64,000 nucleotides of DNA, taken from positions 54,133 to 118,132 of the forward strand of contig JAGFNQ010004032.1 of the NCBI GenBank assembly GCA_024364735.1. Direction: 5' to 3'. The stretch is from Boesenbergia rotunda. Its lineage: Eukaryota > Streptophyta > Magnoliopsida > Zingiberales > Zingiberaceae. The notes under the pieces are model-generated. The model was given only the letters and a program-made list of their open reading frames with translations. It was not told where the DNA came from and searched no databases. Within the stretch, counting starts at the first letter, position 1, and each line of letters starts with the position of its first letter. A program made the translations under genes and the position numbers. Positions 45,490 through 56,349 of this stretch are shown here, one piece after another.

Positions 45490-46811
45490 GGACAAATGAT
45501 GTGTTCAACTGATGTGGATGATGACCGTGGCCAAGCTTTACTACTGATCTTGGGCCAGCTTACGTGTAGCTTTGCCCGACAACCTGGCACCTCGTCAGTA
45601 GAAGAGGGGTTTATGGGCTCTATGGGCTCTTCGAATATGGGGCCCGGGTCGACGATTCAACCTAGTTCATTCGAAGATGATGAGCCATGGGCCCTGCTAG
45701 AGAACGATCACCAATGCTAAGAGGGCTGGAAGCCCTAAAGGCCTTTGAGTTCAGGGAATCCTGGGTTGGGAAGATTCGGATTAGGAGAATCCCGAGTCAG
45801 AGAAGTCCTGACTCATAGCCTCACTAAGTCTTAATGCTCCTGAGTCGGGAAAGCCTCAAACTAAAGTATCTTGAAGTCATAAGCGGATCTAATCCCGCGC
45901 ACCCCTCGGCTCGGGTCTCAGTCGGGCGCGTGGCGGCCCACGCTCCCTAGGACCTCCAGAGCTAGAGGAGTCTTTACCCAAGTATCACTGAATCCTAAAT
46001 TCCCCGAGTTAGGAGCACCCCGAGCCAGCAGAATACTCGGTAGTCGACCACACCATCTCCGAGTCAGCCAAGTTCGGGCGTTCATCCCAAACTGTGCGCA
46101 CCACGACTCAGGAAGCATATCTTCGCTCGGGACGCCTTCCTTAACTCGGGAAGCATAGTCACTCTGAGCCCTTAATCGGCATCATTACTCTAGGTCGCCA
46201 GTCGGCCCTAGCATCCAAGGTTTTGTCGTGACTTATCAGAACAACTACTCTCTGACATAAAACTCGTAGAAGTTGTATGGGGTCAGCGCAGGTCATGCAC
46301 CATTCTGGCCCGAATCACGAGTATCTCGCTGACGCCATGATCTCCCTGCCATAGCCTGTCCCCTCGTACTATGACCACATACATTGGTGTCAGGCCGAGC
46401 GGCGCCTAACGGTGCCCGCCCATAAGTTGACAGCGCCCACTTCCTTATTTCGGTATGCGACACATTATCCTACCACCTCTGGGTACGCCTTACCCTGTCC
46501 TCGCTACGAGAAAAAAGGTGGCAGGTTGGGCAGAAACTGTCAGCTCCCTTGGCTATATAAGCCTCTCCACTCCACATCCCCTAGGTACGCGCAAGAATAG
46601 TGTTTCATTACTGTTCTATTGCTTTCTTGCTCTTCCACCACCGGGGACTGACTTGATCGTCGGAGTATCTTACCGGGGACTTTTCCCGGCAAGTTCTAAC
46701 GGTCTTTGTCTTGCAGATTAGGAGCTAGCACCGGAGTCGACGTCAGCAGTTCGTGATCTTCAGAATACCATCTTACTCTTGGGGCCTCCACCTCGCTTCA
46801 TGACAGGATCA
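45490..46811 (+). repeat. 5' LTR of the Tat-type element (left boundary approximate)
   Basis: Ends GACAGGATCA, the same end as the LTR at 4113. It has one copy of the GCGTGGCGGCCCACGCTCCC unit (near 45930) preceded by CACCCCTCGGCTCGGGTCTCAG, the type P unit of the 62.5-64 kb minisatellite. CCTGAGTC and GAGTCAGG-like boxes recur at 45780-45850. Confidence 0.7.
46552..46560 (+). promoter_or_regulatory. LTR TATA box
   Basis: GCTATATAA, followed by the GGTACGCGC leader shared with 3785-3840. Confidence 0.7.
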
Positions 46812-46813
46812 AA

Positions 46814-46830
46814 TTTGGCGCTAGAAGGAG
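46814..46830 (+). promoter_or_regulatory. Probable primer-binding region of the Tat-type element
   Basis: TTTGGCGCTAGAAGGAG begins three bases after the LTR end. TTTGGCGC-type sequences are usual at this place in plant gypsy elements. The matching tRNA was not determined. Confidence 0.5.
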
Positions 46831-48007
46831 GGCACTTAGCCTGATCGGAAGTGAAAGATGAAAGATCCCAACCGAGTCATGATGACTGTTACGCCTGAGG
46901 AGTACGAGCTCCTGATGGCCAACCGAGCCCAGAAGTCTCCGCAGAGGCCTTCACAGGTCGGCAGCCAGGCACCCAGACTCCACGAACCGGCGGCGCACAG
47001 ACAGTCGGCAAGTCGAGGAAGGCCTGACTGACCTGAGGGCGGTTCTGCTCCCTTCCCTGCGGCTTTCTTTCGGGGTTGGGACGACGAAGCCGAATCAATG
47101 CAGGTCGAGGCATCGACCTCCAACCAACTACATGGGTCGCGACCAGATAAGGGGAAGGCCCTAGCCGATCCTTCTCCAACCCCCTAGTACGCAGTCCCTT
47201 CTCTTCCTGGATCTTGGAAGATCCAATTCCCCGACATCTCCGCTTCTTCACTATCCCCGAATACTCGGGGACCACCAACCTGGAGGAGCACCTAATGAAG
47301 TTCGAGAGTACCACTCTGCTTTATCAATACCCGGAAGGCGTCAAGTGTCGAGCCTTCCTAACAACCCTCTCGGGCCCGACCCAGAGATGGTTTGACCGAC
47401 ATCCCAATGGGTTGGTCATGAGCTTTGAGGAGCTCAGGAGGGTCTTCCTCCAACACTTCACGAGCAGTCGAAGGCATCACAAAACGAGCCTCAACCTGTT
47501 CGTGTGGAAGCAAGTCCCGAAGGAATCTCTTCGGGCCTACATCAAAAGATTCAACGGGGTGACACTGGACGTGTTTGTTGGATCGAGAATTGCGAGAGAG
47601 GGGGGGTGAATGTCGCAATTCGTTCGGATTTCGTAAAGAGCAATTGCGTAGCGGAATAATCAAAATCAGACAATGCGAACACCAAGATTTTTACTTGGTT
47701 CGGAGCCTGGGTCGACTCCTACTCCAAGGCCCACGGTCGTTGACCGTTTACTATGGGCAATACTATAATCGCGCAAAACAATTTTACAAAGATTGATTAC
47801 AGTAAATTGCAGTAAGGAAAAAGACAGCTTTTCTTTGTTACCGACGTCCGGTATAAATCGAAGTTCCAGAGCAGTTGGACGTCGCCGGCGCTTGTATCTC
47901 GAGTCTGGAGGGTTCTGGAGCAGAGCGCGGGAGCAGAAGAGCGTGATTGCGTTCAATGGAATTGATTGTTTAAACCTGGGGTCGAGGGCCCTTTATATAG
48001 GGCTGGG

Positions 48008-48340
48008 GGCGCCCGGGATGCTCGGGGCGCCCCCCACGTGGCTTCTGATCCGGCATGCTCTTGGTCGTGACTGATCGCTTCGACTTCGGGATAACAGTTG
48101 ACTGGGGCGCCCGACGCGCGCGGGGCGCCCGGTTGACCGGTCAAAGCTTCATCCATTTGGTTTCGCGAGGGTGAGCTGCAGCTGCCCGTGGCGTGGCACA
48201 GTGGGCGCCCGAGACACGCGGGGCGCCCGACATGCGGGGCGCCCGACACACGCGGGGCGCCCCCAATTGCGCTGCTGTCGGGGCGTTTACCTCTCTGCTG
48301 ACTTTGGGTTGACTCTGGGGCGCCCGACACATCCGGGGCG
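48008..48340 (-). repeat. Ten GGGCGCCC palindromes, mostly in pairs
   Basis: Ten copies counted by eye, separated by CGCGCG, ACACGC, ACATGC or ATGCTC-like spacers, just upstream of the TATA box on the LTR sense strand. Copy D has the same arrangement (56350-56690). Confidence 0.88.
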
Positions 48341-48606
48341 CCCTACTCAGCTACGGCCTCACTCCTTTGAGGCTCTCTGAGCTGCAGAAACACAGTCCTT
48401 CGGTCCTGCATCCAGGGTTAGTCCAAAACAGCAAATAATAAGTTAGTTAAAACAGCCTTAGCTGTCTTGGTTCTGACTTTGGATCTCCAAAATGGAGCCC
48501 TAGGTCGAACCGACGCCTAATGTTCCCTCGAGGGGAACGCGTCCTCACCTACTCCTCTCGGGAGAGTTTTACCTGGTGCCAACCGGATCCTCCAGTTGGA
48601 CTTTTG

Positions 48607-48826
48607 CCCAGCAGTCCTTCGCCAGGTCTTGAGTTACCAAGCTTCCCTTCGCTTGGTGCCTAGCAGCCCTTCGCTAGGTTTTTTCTTCTGGCAGTCCTTC
48701 GCCAGCCTAGCAGTCCTTCGCTAGGGTTTTAGCATTCTGGCGGTCCTTTGCCAGTGCCTAGCAGTCCTTTGCTAGGGCTTTTGGTGCTGGCAGTCCTTCG
48801 CCAGTGCCTAGCAGTCCTTCGCTAGG
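48607..48826 (-). repeat. Hairpin array with covarying stems
   Basis: Nine units. CCTAGC-AGTCCTTC-GCTAGG alternates with CTGGC-AGTCCTTC-GCCAG, plus ACCAAGC-TTCCCTTC-GCTTGGT at 48636 and an imperfect CCCAGC unit at 48608. Stem changes occur on both arms, while the 8-base loop changes little. Confidence 0.92.
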
Positions 48827-49619
48827 GCTTGATGCTGCACACTAGAGTAACTTGTTAGATCACAAACAAACTTAACTTTGAATCCTTTGCCAATATCAAA
48901 ACAAGGTTCGATATGGTGCTTCCTGCACCAACAGTGTTGACTGTCACTCCTGAAGTCCTAATCAGCGCATTCTCCCAGGGATTACAAGAGAGAGATTTCT
49001 TCCGCTCTCTGATCAGGAAGCCCTCAAAGGATTTTGACAACCTACTGGGCAAGGCTGTCAAATATATTAATGTTGAGGAAGCGCAGGCCGCTCGGAGGAA
49101 GGAGTCGATCAACATCGCGCCTCCCAACCCCGCCTCGAGCAATATATCCCTGGGTGGGCCCATCCGCAGCCCGCGCAGACCCATAGACCAAGCGGGAGGA
49201 GAAAGGCGACACATGCAACAGGTGGATCAAGGGTGTCTCCCAACCCGATGGAGGCCATACTATGCTTTTCACCAGAGCCACGACTACGCAATCGAGGAGT
49301 GTCGGCAAGCTGGCCAAGGTTGGGCTCCCACACCTCGAGGGCGAGGGCGACAAGCATCTCCCGGGCGCGGCTCAGGCCGAGGCGGCCAAGCCGTGGACCC
49401 TGTGGCCAAGGAACTCCGAAGAAACCCCCCGGTCGCCCGCAACCTGTTCCCTCAAGAAGATAGAGCCGAGGCAGAGGAGATGGACGAAGAACAACCCAAT
49501 CGGCAGAACGACGTCCGGGGTAGAGTGCATGTTATCTCCGGTGGACCGACTGGGGGAGACTCCAACCGGGCGCGAAAGTCCCAGGTACGCCGATTATAGA
49601 TTCATTAGGTCGGCACGAG

Positions 49620-51058
49620 TGCCGCCCAAGCTCAGGGGCCACAAATCAGCTTCGGCCCCCAGGATCTACAGGGATTGGAAGTCCTACACGATGACGCCCT
49701 GGTTATCACCGCCGTCATCGCCAACTACCAGGTCCACCGGACCATCTTGGACACGGGCAGCTCGATCAACATCCTGTACAAAAAAGACATTTGACCAGCT
49801 GCAGATCGAGATGTCCCAGCTGGAGCTGGTGGCCACCCTACTATTCAGGTTCACAAGGAACTAGGTGCAGCCCATCAGCCAGATTCGTTTGGTCATTTCC
49901 TTAGGCGAGGAGTCGTTGAAGAGGACCAAATGGTCCACCTTCCTGGTAGTCGACGCTCCCTCGACCTACAATGCTATTCTGGGCTGACCGACCCTCAACG
50001 AATTCAGAGTCGTCACCTCCACCTTCTATCTCAAGATCAAGTTCCCAGTCGGGGACAAGGTCGGTGAGGTCAGAGGGGATCAAAGGGTAGCCCGGAGATG
50101 TTACGTGGATGATGTCCGGGTGGAGAGCCAGAAGGCCCCGCGACCCTTCTCGAGTTGCAACATGGTCCAAGCTTCTCCGTGGGCCGAGCTGCGCGATGAC
50201 AAGGAGGAGGTCCAGTTTTTTCCCGACCAGGAGGAAGCCCGAGTCAAGATTGGGGTCGGGCTACCCAATGAGCAGGAGCCCCTATTGGAATGTTTGGCTC
50301 GAAAACAGGATGTGTTTGCCTGGTCAGTCAAAGAGCTGAAGGGCGTCCAACTGGAGGTGGCAAAGCATCGCCTCCATGTATATCCCCATGCTCGGTCCGT
50401 CAAGCAAAGAAATCGGGACTTCAGCACCGAGCAAAATAAAGTGATCCAGGCCGAGATTGAGAAGTTGCTCGAAGCCGGCCACATTCGGGAAGTACAGTTC
50501 CCGGCTTGGCTGGCTAACGTAGTGTTGGTGGTCAAGCCCGACAATAAGTGGAGAGTCTGCATCGACTTCCGGGACCTTAACCGGGCCTGCCCGAAGGACT
50601 GCTACCCCCTACCCCGGATCAATCAGATGGTCAACTCAACGGCTGACAACGAACTTATCTCAATGCTGGACGCGTATCGAGGGTATCATCAAGTACCCTT
50701 AGCTGCTAAAGATCAAGAGAAAGTCAGCTTCATCACGGCAGATGACACTTATTGCTATACCGTCATGCCGTTCGGGTTAAAGAACGCTGGAGTCACCTAC
50801 TAGCGGATGATGAATAAGGTCTTCCGAGCTCAGATCGGGCGAAATATTGAAGTATACGTGGACGATATCCTGATCAAGTCCACCTGAGCGGAAGACCTGG
50901 TGACAGACGTGGAGCAGACTTGTCAAACCCTGCGCAGGTACGGGCTCAAACTGAACCCTGCTAAATGTCTCTTTGGTGCGCAGAGTAGGAAGTTTCTTGG
51001 GTACATAGTGACCGAGCGGGGTATCAAAGCCAATTCAAGTAAAGTCAAGGCCCTGCTG
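49620..51058 (+). pseudogene. Tat-type Pol: protease and reverse transcriptase
   Basis: Aspartic protease motif VHRTILDTGSSINILY near 49731-49780 in a frame soon closed by a stop. RT covers about 50100-51058: WSVKELKGVQLEV, VVKPDNKWRVCIDFRDLNRA, CYPLPRINQMVNSTA, MLDAYRGYHQVPL (first catalytic Asp), VMPFGLKNAG, then a stop at 50801-50803. It continues as VYVDDILIKS with both catalytic Asp (50852-50866), a further stop at 50885-50887, and LNPAKCLFGAQSRKFLGYIV. The frame ends at insertion B. Blocks match the Tat lineage. It would copy element RNA to DNA if intact. Confidence 0.88.
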
Positions 51059-51990
51059 TGTTGAGGCAATCAACCCTAGAATGATTAGAAGATCATGGTT
51101 TTGATGTGTGTGTGTTAATATGTTTAAGGTTAGAGTGGTATGTTGTATTTTATATGTGTGATTGAGTTTGCAAGACTTGGAGAATCACACATGATGAATA
51201 TATCCGAGGGACGAGAGCCGAGGGAGGAGGACTCCAAGGGGAAGCCGGGAAGTGGACTTCAAGGGCACACGTGAAGGGTGGCATGCAGGCAAGCCAAGGG
51301 AGGGCTTGTGTGCGCATCCAAGGGACGAGAACCAGAGGAAGATGACTTCAAGGGGCGAGCCAAGGGAGTGAACTTGAAGGCACACGTGAAGGAGAAGGTT
51401 CAGAGTGACTGAAATTGAGCTGAGAGGCAAGGCAGTCGACTGGCCAGAGAGCAGTCGACTGCCAAAACTCACAGAGAGTTTTCAGCCTCAGACCAGTCGA
51501 CTGCCCATGGGACAGTCGACTGGTAACACCCCAAAACTAGTCGTTGGCTAGCAATTAGTGCTAGACCAGTCGACTGCCCTAGGGGCAGTCGACTGGTGCA
51601 GGGCTGGACAGACTGCGAGTTTGTCCTGTTCGCTTATAAAAGGAGGACCTTTTTGCACGTGAATGGTACGGTTTTGTACTGTAACGAAGTATTTCTTGTG
51701 CAAAAAGTCTTCTTATCTTCCTCTCTCTTCAATCACTATATTCTGTAAAGAGGAAGACAACACCGTTGTAATGGTTTCTCCACCTGAAGGAGATTTTTCT
51801 TAGTGGAGGTGGAGTACGTGCGTGGATCCTTGGATTAGTCACCCATTTGGGTGGATACCAAGTAAATTCCGATTGTTAGCATTGTTTTTATTGTCCTTTG
51901 CATATTATTGTTTCTGTTGTGCTAACAATTCTGTAGAGAATTCGATGAAGTGCTATTCACCCCCCCTCTAGCACGCTATTCGATCTATCA
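51059..51990 (+). mobile_element. Insertion B: solo LTR related to the gag-only family
   Basis: 932 bases, TGTTGAGGCAATC to CGATCTATCA, with perfect duplication TGCTG (51054-51058 and 51991-51995). It contains three GTCGAC-centred inverted repeats (near 51430, 51495 and 51567), a TTATAAAAG TATA-like box (51634) and a CACCCCCCCTCTAGC end, as in LTR 7077-8251. It is a + strand solo LTR inside the RT. Confidence 0.93.
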
Positions 51991-52005
51991 TGCTGGACAT
52001 GCCTC

Positions 52006-53842
52006 TGTAAGATGTGTATATTGAAAAACATGACTTTTTTTATATGAACATGTGTTTATGAAAAGAGAATCACACTGCACTAGGTGTTTGTTTATAATAG
52101 TACATACACGAAGTCCCATTGCTTAGCATTGCAGATAACATGGTGTGTGGTGTCACACGGAAGATCATATTATCAGTGCCTTACTTAGCATAAATAGAGG
52201 CTCACAACCTAGATGGAATTGGACAACCCATCGGGATGGTTGCAGTGTAGTCAAGTATGGTTGGTCTTGACCATAGGACTACACTAGTGTGCTATGAGTA
52301 CATTGAGTAGGACCGAAACTCGAGGTTATCCAATTTGTACTGACTAGATAATTGGATAGGACCTCAGTTATTATTATGGAGTGCGATCTCTTAATCCCGA
52401 AATAATATCGGACATATATTATTAATTATTATTTTTTTGATTTACCAATGGGTGAGATCTATTCTGTTAGATCGACAGACCCGGTTAGTTAGGAAATAAT
52501 ATTAATAATATGATGTGCCGATGATTATTGACGAAATCCGTGTCCTGGAGAGTCAGGATGATGATGCCCCCTTGATGAGCTCAAAAGGTTCATCGTGCCA
52601 AACCTTGCAGGTGGATTTGATCCGGCACGTTGATAAGGTTGAGTGGTACTAATCAAGGATCCAGAAATTAATTAATTTAAATTGTCATTAATTTAATTAA
52701 TTATCGGGCATGTGCAATCTTAAACACGGGGGGGGGGGGGGGGGGGGGATGGACGACTCGTAATATGTGAAGCCCATATGAACATATGGGGGTTGGTGAG
52801 GGTGAGTTTAATTAGGATCCTTTAGTGGAATGGATTCTAATTAATGGATCGAGTTTGGATCCATTAGCGGGCCAAGAACCAACTCCTCCTCTTGGTCCCT
52901 GCTTTAGCCCTATAAATATCCTATGAGATCAAGAAACCAAACCTAATTAATCAAACCCAAGAGCCAAGGAAAAACCCTCCCCCTCTCCCTCTCTCTTCCT
53001 CTCTTGACGCCGACTAGGGAAAAGGGTTCTCCCTTCGGTTTCCTTGATTCCTCCTCCACCAAGCTTCGGCCGAGACTCAAGGAAGCAAGGTAGGAATCTC
53101 TTCTACCTTGCTTGAGGCTCGGGAAGGGCTGAGGAGGCGCCGGCGAGGAGAAGAAGGCGGCGCAAAAGGGAAGAAGAAGGGGGTTTGAGGGCTTTTGTGG
53201 CTGAGAAGAATGCAGTTCCTTGTCTTCTTCATCTTCCTCTCAAGGTGTACCGCCGATCCGGAGGGCTTGGAGCCAGCTCCGGCAGACGGCGGCGCAAAAG
53301 GAGGGGAGGAGGTCTCCGCGGCGCAAACCCTAGGGTTTAGGGTTTTGTGGCCGGTTGAAGAAGGGTTGGTTGGGGCTTTTGGTGATCTCAGATCGCGGTA
53401 GATCGTTGTCCACACGACGTTCGCGAAGGGAGGGACATAAGGTAGAAGACCGTGAGGTGATCGGAAAGGTATAACTTTCTATAAGCTCCTTTGTATTTCC
53501 TTATGTCGTACATGTGTTGTGTGGATATGTCTCATCATTTTATGTGTAAGAATTTTATGATTTGCTTGCAAAATATATTTAATTAATTCTTAACTGGAAC
53601 CCGACCATAAATACAAAAGCTGGCGATCAACTCGTCGCCTTTTCTGCAGTCGAACGATTGAGCAAAGTGCAAGGCCAATTTTGGCAATTGGCTAAGTTGC
53701 AACTTTGGATCGTTCGATACGGCACGAGACGGTCGATGGGAGACAACTCTCTTTTCGGATTAAATTTTAATCCGTAGGCATGGAGAGGTTTCTCGGATCA
53801 ACCAGGTATACACTTAAGTAACCTGCCAAGCCATACCCAACA
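52006..53842 (+). mobile_element. Insertion C: solo LTR, separate family
   Basis: 1837 bases, TGTAAGATGTG to ATACCCAACA, with perfect duplication GCCTC (52001-52005 and 53843-53847), only ten host bases after insertion B. TATAAATA at 52911 is the probable TATA box, followed by a C/T-rich leader. It contains a G homopolymer at 52728. Small ORFs (for example 53195-53401) have no known domain. Confidence 0.92.
52728..52748 (+). repeat. 21-base G homopolymer
   Basis: Uninterrupted G run in solo LTR C. It can form a G-quadruplex, and its true length is uncertain in any assembly. Confidence 0.95.
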
Positions 53843-53847
53843 GCCTC

Positions 53848-54870
53848 CACCCCGAAACCTCCGAGAGGAGCAGCGACTCACCGAGCAGATTACAGTCCTA
53901 TCCCATTTCATCTCTCGGTCGGCCGAGCGTGGGTTACCATTCTTCAAGACCCTTCGTAAAGCCACCAAATTTCAGTGGGACGCCGACTACGACAAGGCGT
54001 TTGAGGAGTTGAAGGCTTATCTCGCCGAATTGCCAGTGCTAGCCAAGCCCGAGGTCGGGGAAATTCTGTATGTATACTTAGCTGCCTCGGCTGACTCGGT
54101 CAGCATGGTCTTGGCCAAACAAGAAGAAGCCGAGCAACACCCAGTGTACTTTTTCACCCACTTACTAAAATGAGTCGAGTGTCGATACACGACACTCGAG
54201 AAATTGGCGTACGTCTTGCTGTTGGGTGTTAGAAGACTCAGGCCTTATTTTCTGGCGCACCCCATTGTAGTCCTGACCAACAGCAACCTGAGTCGGGTGG
54301 CTTCCAATCCAGAAGCGTCGGGCCAAGTGGACCACTGAGTTGAGCGAATACGATATTCAATACCAGACTCGCCCCGCCATCAAGGCACAAGCCTTAGCAG
54401 ATTTTTTGAGCGAGCTACACTCAGAGGAGCCCGAAGAAGCCTGACAAGTATATGTGGATGACTCGTCGGCTCGGTCAGGCAGCGGAATCGACATCTTAAT
54501 GGTCTCCCCAAAGGGGGAGCAACTACATTTATCAGTCCGACTCGAGTACCGGGCCACAAATAATGAGGCCGAATACGAAGCCCTTATAGCGAGATTGCAA
54601 GCGACCAGGCATGTGGGAGCCACCAAGGTAATATTATACTCAAACTCTCAGCTGGTCACCCAGCAGGTCACCGGGCGGTTCGAGGTCAACAGTGGCTAGC
54701 TGCAGGCCTTCATAGAAGCCTATGTGAAGCTGAAGGCCGAGTTTCAAGAGGTGCAGATTCAGAAGATCCCCCGGGAGAACAATCTGAAGGCCGACGAGCT
54801 GGCTAAATTGGCCAGCTCGGTCGGCTCTTGGGTACTTCCTCAGCCGGGTGGGTCGGCCTTGATGATTATG
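53848..54870 (+). pseudogene. Tat-type Pol: RT connection, RNase H and archaeal-type RNase H
   Basis: Resumes after insertion C with LTEQITVLSHFISRSAERGL and FFKTLRKATKFQWDADYDKAFEELKAYL (RT thumb/connection), then an RNase H-like region (LYVYLAASADSVSMVLAKQ, HPVYFFTHLLK, stop at about 54172, TLEKLAYVLLL). A second, archaeal-type RNase H follows: VDDSSARSGSGI, LEYRATNNEAEYEALIARL, VILYSNSQLVTQQVTG, IPRENNLKADELAKLAS (54450-54830). The dual RNase H is the Tat hallmark. Stops at 54172, 54337, 54442 and 54697 inactivate it. Confidence 0.85.
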
Positions 54871-55649
54871 CACATTGAGCAGCAGGCCGAGCTGGAACTA
54901 GAATTCGACTGGAGGACACCACTCATTGCCTCCCTGACAGAAGGGGTCATCCCAGCCGACCGAGAAGAAGCTCGATTGCTTAGAAAGCGGGCAGTTCAGT
55001 ACACCATGGTTGGGGATGTACTATATAAGAGCTCCTTTACTCGACCCCTACTCAAATGTCTGGGCGAGGAGGACGCAGATTATGTGCTGAGAGAGATTCA
55101 TATGGGAGTTTGCGGAAGCCACGCGGGAGCTCGGGTCGTGGCTCGAAAAGCATTGCTAGCCAGCTATTACTGGCCGACCCTACAGAAAGACGTTGACAAG
55201 TGGTTGCTACGTGCTTGTCTTGTCAGAAACACCATTATCTTCCTCACCGACCCATGGAAACAATGAAGGCATCATCGGTCTCTTGCCCGTTCGACCAATG
55301 GGGCATGGACATCGTGGGACCATTCCCGACTGCCACAGCTCAGAAGAAATACCAGCTAGTGGTCGTTGACTATTTTTCCAAGTGGATTGAAGCAGAAGCC
55401 CTGGCGCGCATCACCGAGCAGGGCGTGATTAAGTTCTTGTGGCAGAACATTTTATGCCTGTATAGAATTCCTCACAAACTTGTCTCAGATAATGGAAGAC
55501 AATTCCAGGGTCGGAAAATACTGGAATGGTGCTCGGCCTACGGCATCAAGCAAGCTTTTACTTTGGTGGCGTACCCGCAAAGTAATGGTCAAGCGAAGGT
55601 GGCTAACCGAGAAATCTTAAGAGGGCTGAAGACTAAGTTGGACCATGTG
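54871..55649 (+). pseudogene. Tat-type integrase, N-terminal and catalytic domain
   Basis: Zinc domain HMGVCGSHAG, then C..C across a frameshift near 55200 (CLSCQKHH). The catalytic core has WGMDIVGP (Asp) and VSDNGRQF (Asp), but the position of the third acid reads NGQAKVANRE: codon AAG at 55596-55598 gives Lys where the DDE motif needs Glu. The frame then meets insertion D at 55655. The C-terminal part lies at 57126-57339 and 62167-62431. Confidence 0.87.
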
Positions 55650-55761
55650 GGAGGTGTTGGTGCAGGAAGCACCATATCGAACCTTGTTTTGATATTGGCA
55701 AAGGATTCAAAGTTAAGTTTGTTTGTGATCTAACGTTGTTCACTGAGTGTGCAGAAAAAGC

Positions 55762-56086
55762 CCTAGCAAAGGACTGCTAGGCACTGGTAAAGGAATGCCA
55801 GGAAAGAAAGCCCTAGCGAAGGAATGCTAGGCACTGGCGAAGGACTGCCAGACAGGAAAAGCCCTAGCGAAGGAATGCTAGGCACTGGCGAAGGACTGCC
55901 AGAATGGACAAAGCCCTAGCGAAGGAATACTAGGCACTGGCGAAGGACTGCCAGAATGGAAAAGCCCTAGCGAAGGAATGCTAGGCACTGGCGAAGGACT
56001 GCCAGAAGAAAAGACCTAGCAAAGGGATGCTAGGCACCAAGCGAAGGGCAGCTTGGTAACTCAAGACCTGGCGAAGGACTGCTGGG
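55762..56086 (+). repeat. Hairpin array with covarying stems, 13 units
   Basis: Sense orientation of the A array. CTAGC-GAAGGAAT-GCTAG alternates with CTGGC-GAAGGACT-GCCAG, followed by one CCAAGC-GAAGGGCA-GCTTGG unit and an imperfect CTGGC/GCTGG unit. Linkers are A-rich. Confidence 0.92.
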
Positions 56087-56349
56087 CAAAAGTCCAACTG
56101 GAGGATCCGGTTGGCACCAGGTAAAACTCTCCCGAGAGGAGTAGGTGAGGACGCGTTCCCCTCGAGGGAACATTAGGCGTCGGTTCGACCTAGGGCTCCA
56201 TTTTGGAGATCCAAAGTCAGAACCAAGACAGCTAAGGCTGTTTTAACTAACTTATTATTTGCTGTTTTGGACTAACCCTGGATGCAGGACGGAAGGACTG
56301 TGTTTCTGCAGCTCAGAGAGCCTCAAAGGAGTGAGGCCGTAGCTGAGTA

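Larger units (their letters stand above)
47576..48933 (-). mobile_element. Insertion A: solo LTR
   Basis: 1358 bases, TGTTGGATCG to GCACCAACA, with perfect duplication GTGTT (47571-47575 and 48934-48938). It is the reverse complement of the family member at 55655-57120. On its sense strand a TATA box CTATATAAAG (rc of 47991-48000) lies downstream of the GGGCGCCC array. No internal coding, primer site or second LTR is present, so it is a solo LTR left by recombination. Confidence 0.93.
46858..49599 (+). pseudogene. Tat-type Gag, interrupted by a solo LTR
   Basis: ATG at 46858 opens MKDPNRVMMTVTPEEYELL. Stops near 47029 and 47185 and a frame change lead to the Retrotrans_gag capsid domain (IPEYSGTTNLEEHLMKFEST, GPTQRWFDRHPNG, LNLFVWKQVPKESLRAYIKR, 47255-47570). 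Insertion 47576-48933 splits the domain. With the insert and one GTGTT copy ignored the frame is continuous into TPEVLISAFSQGL, FRSLIRKPSKDFDNLL and NVEEAQAARR. The knuckle region (YYAFHQSHDYAIEEC) lacks the usual first Cys. A Gly/Arg-rich tail follows. Gag would form the particle and bind RNA. Confidence 0.85.

Noticed and set aside
45496..45720. 74-residue ORF in the 5' LTR region
   Set aside because: No domain, no homologue in the other LTR, and acidic low-complexity composition.
48141..48380. ORFs with repeated GAPRVCRAPR or GRPTHPGRP
   Set aside because: They are translations of the GGGCGCCC palindrome array, and mirror-image versions appear in copy D.
53077..53415. ORFs on both strands in a GC-rich part of solo LTR C
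   Set aside because: No recognisable domain, and the region is the leader part of an LTR with a TATA box upstream.
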